DNA of 64,000 nt from Saprospiraceae bacterium (lineage in GTDB: Bacteria > Bacteroidota > Bacteroidia > Chitinophagales > Saprospiraceae): positions 1 through 64,000 of the forward strand of contig JADLHT010000005.1 of assembly GCA_020848695.1 (NCBI GenBank), written 5' to 3'. Both the position numbers and the translations under genes were made by a program. The number at the start of each line of letters is the position of its first letter. Position 1 is the stretch's first letter. Of this stretch, positions 63,065 through 64,000 are shown piece by piece. Below the pieces are notes generated by a model. It did no database searches. It saw nothing but the letters and a program-made list of their open reading frames with translations, and had not been told where the DNA came from.

Positions 63065-64000
63065 ATGTCGCAAGCGATCTTGCTATTAGTCATTTTACTT
63101 TTGTACTTTTTATTACTTATTTCAATTTCATATTTCACTGGAAAGGATAATTCGAACGAGACTTTTTTTCAAGCAAACAAAAGTTCTCCTTGGTATCTGG
63201 TCGCATTTGGAATGATCGGAGCTTCTTTAAGCGGAGTTACATTCATCAGTATACCCGGTGTTGTTGGTACTAGCGGAATGAATCAAAATTTTTCCTATTT
63301 ACAGATGGTATTCGGATATTTGATAGGATACATGATCATAGCTAATGTATTGATGCCAATCTATTATCGATACAATGTAGTTTCCATATATGAATATCTG
63401 AAGAGTCGCTTAGGAATTAGTGCTTATAAGACCGGTGCCGGATTTTTTATATTGTCCCGTTTAATAGGTTCTGCATTCAGAATGTATATTGTTGCCATGG
63501 TAATGCATCATTTTATATTCTCACAGTTTCATTTTCCATTTTGGATTACTGTGCTTTTATCAATATTTTTGATTTGGGTATATACGTTCAGAGGAGGGAT
63601 TAAAACAATTGTTATCACCGATGTTTTTCAAACCTTGTGTATGATTAGTTCGCTGGTGTTGACGATATTTTTTTTAGCGCAACAATTTAATACCTCATTG
63701 TTTGGATTATTTAAAGTGGTCATTCAATCACCATATGGAAAAATATTTTATTTTGATACGGGTTGGAACGATGCTAATTATTTTTTCAAACAGGTTCTGG
63801 GAGGAATGTTGATAGCTCTGGTCATGACCGGACTTGATCAGGACATGATGCAAAAAAATCTCACATGCCGAAATTTAAAAGAAGCCCAATTGAATATGTT
63901 TTCATTTTCGATGTTGCTTTTCTTTGTTAATCTGGCATTTCTTGTTTTGGGAGGTGCGCTATATCTTTTTGCTGCTCAAAAAGGAATTGAGATTCCTTCC
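63065..64000 (+). CDS. Sodium:solute symporter (SSS family), 3' end outside window
   Basis: The frame is open from the ATG at 63065 to the last base (312 codons) and continues beyond the window. It encodes an SLC5-type Na+-coupled transporter with the LeuT fold. Helix 1 region 'AILLLVILLLYFLLLISISYF' is followed by 'SSPWYLVAFGMIGASLSGVTFISIPG', the hallmark of the family, and 'YEYLKSRLG'. Further on are 'VYTFRGGIKTIVITDVFQT' and 'MTGLDQDMMQKNLTC'. At least eight helices are in view. Likely substrates are sugars, sialic acid or inositol-like solutes; the sequence in view does not settle this. Confidence 0.93.
   Translation, partial: MSQAILLLVILLLYFLLLISISYFTGKDNSNETFFQANKSSPWYLVAFGMIGASLSGVTFISIPGVVGTSGMNQNFSYLQMVFGYLIGYMIIANVLMPIYYRYNVVSIYEYLKSRLGISAYKTGAGFFILSRLIGSAFRMYIVAMVMHHFIFSQFHFPFWITVLLSIFLIWVYTFRGGIKTIVITDVFQTLCMISSLVLTIFFLAQQFNTSLFGLFKVVIQSPYGKIFYFDTGWNDANYFFKQVLGGMLIALVMTGLDQDMMQKNLTCRNLKEAQLNMFSFSMLLFFVNLAFLVLGGALYLFAAQKGIEIPS

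Noticed and set aside
1..64000. CRISPR array, insertion sequence, prophage or integrated element
   Set aside because: I saw no regularly spaced repeats, transposase or integrase motifs, or tRNA-flanked direct repeats.

Overview
The window looks like a chromosomal segment of an AT-rich Bacteroidota, most like the Saprospiria/Saprospiraceae. The evidence is the many secreted proteins with type IX secretion (T9SS) C-terminal sorting domains, a TonB-dependent receptor next to a PorV/PorQ-type barrel, TAnnTTTG -7 promoter boxes before many genes, almost no Shine-Dalgarno sequences, frequent TTG/GTG starts, a carB without its allosteric domain, and the miaB-(sigma-54 activator)-lptE-secG gene order. 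I saw no insertion sequence, prophage, CRISPR array, rRNA or tRNA. The lineage is inferred from gene content only.

Layout. 1-2.2 kb: the 3' end of a T9SS cargo gene and two decayed relatives. 2.5-5.7 kb: a lipoprotein, a small membrane protein, asnS and an OmpH/Skp-like chaperone. 5.7-9 kb: a large Asp-box beta-propeller T9SS cargo. 9.4-14.2 kb (minus): carB followed by an ABC exporter pair whose permease has a His-rich extracytoplasmic loop. 14.4-18.4 kb (plus): miaB, sigma-54 activator, lptE, unknown, secG. 18.5 kb: a 2-hydroxyacid dehydrogenase. 19.7-28.6 kb: TonB receptor, 1360-aa secreted protein and PorV/PorQ barrel. 28.7-32 kb: greA, HIT, parE, folB. 32-40 kb: M4 metalloprotease, glucosaminidase, pdxA and a CotH/lamin-tail T9SS protein. 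40-43.2 kb: cyanophycinase, MATE exporter, nitroreductase. 43.2-45.6 kb: a DtxR-controlled metal ABC transporter operon with no permease gene. 45.7-50.4 kb: metK, an outer-membrane barrel, two Hsp20 genes, a glycosyltransferase and tmk. 50.4-56.2 kb: an isolated DUF5682-type protein and two tandem paralogous T9SS cargos with EF-hand-like loops. 56.3-64 kb: epimerase, cytochrome c lipoprotein, TolC, recX, HAD phosphatase, a semialdehyde dehydrogenase, an MFS transporter and a sodium:solute symporter cut by the window end.

How it fits together. Most genes are housekeeping or envelope genes of a free-living heterotroph that exports many surface proteins. The least explained signals are regulatory. 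Two genes (Hsp20 at 47.9 kb, glucosaminidase at 35.5 kb) have -24/-12 (sigma-54-like) promoter candidates with inverted repeats placed like enhancer sites. The Hsp20 case has two identical-format palindromes exactly 42 bp apart, and a sensor-less sigma-54 activator is encoded in the same window. Other points are a palindrome over the -7 box of the dtxR operon, a tandem 20-bp repeat before greA, two TAnnTTTG-N4-ATG (leaderless-looking) starts, and an unassigned promoter firing into a short GC-richer stretch at 36.27 kb.
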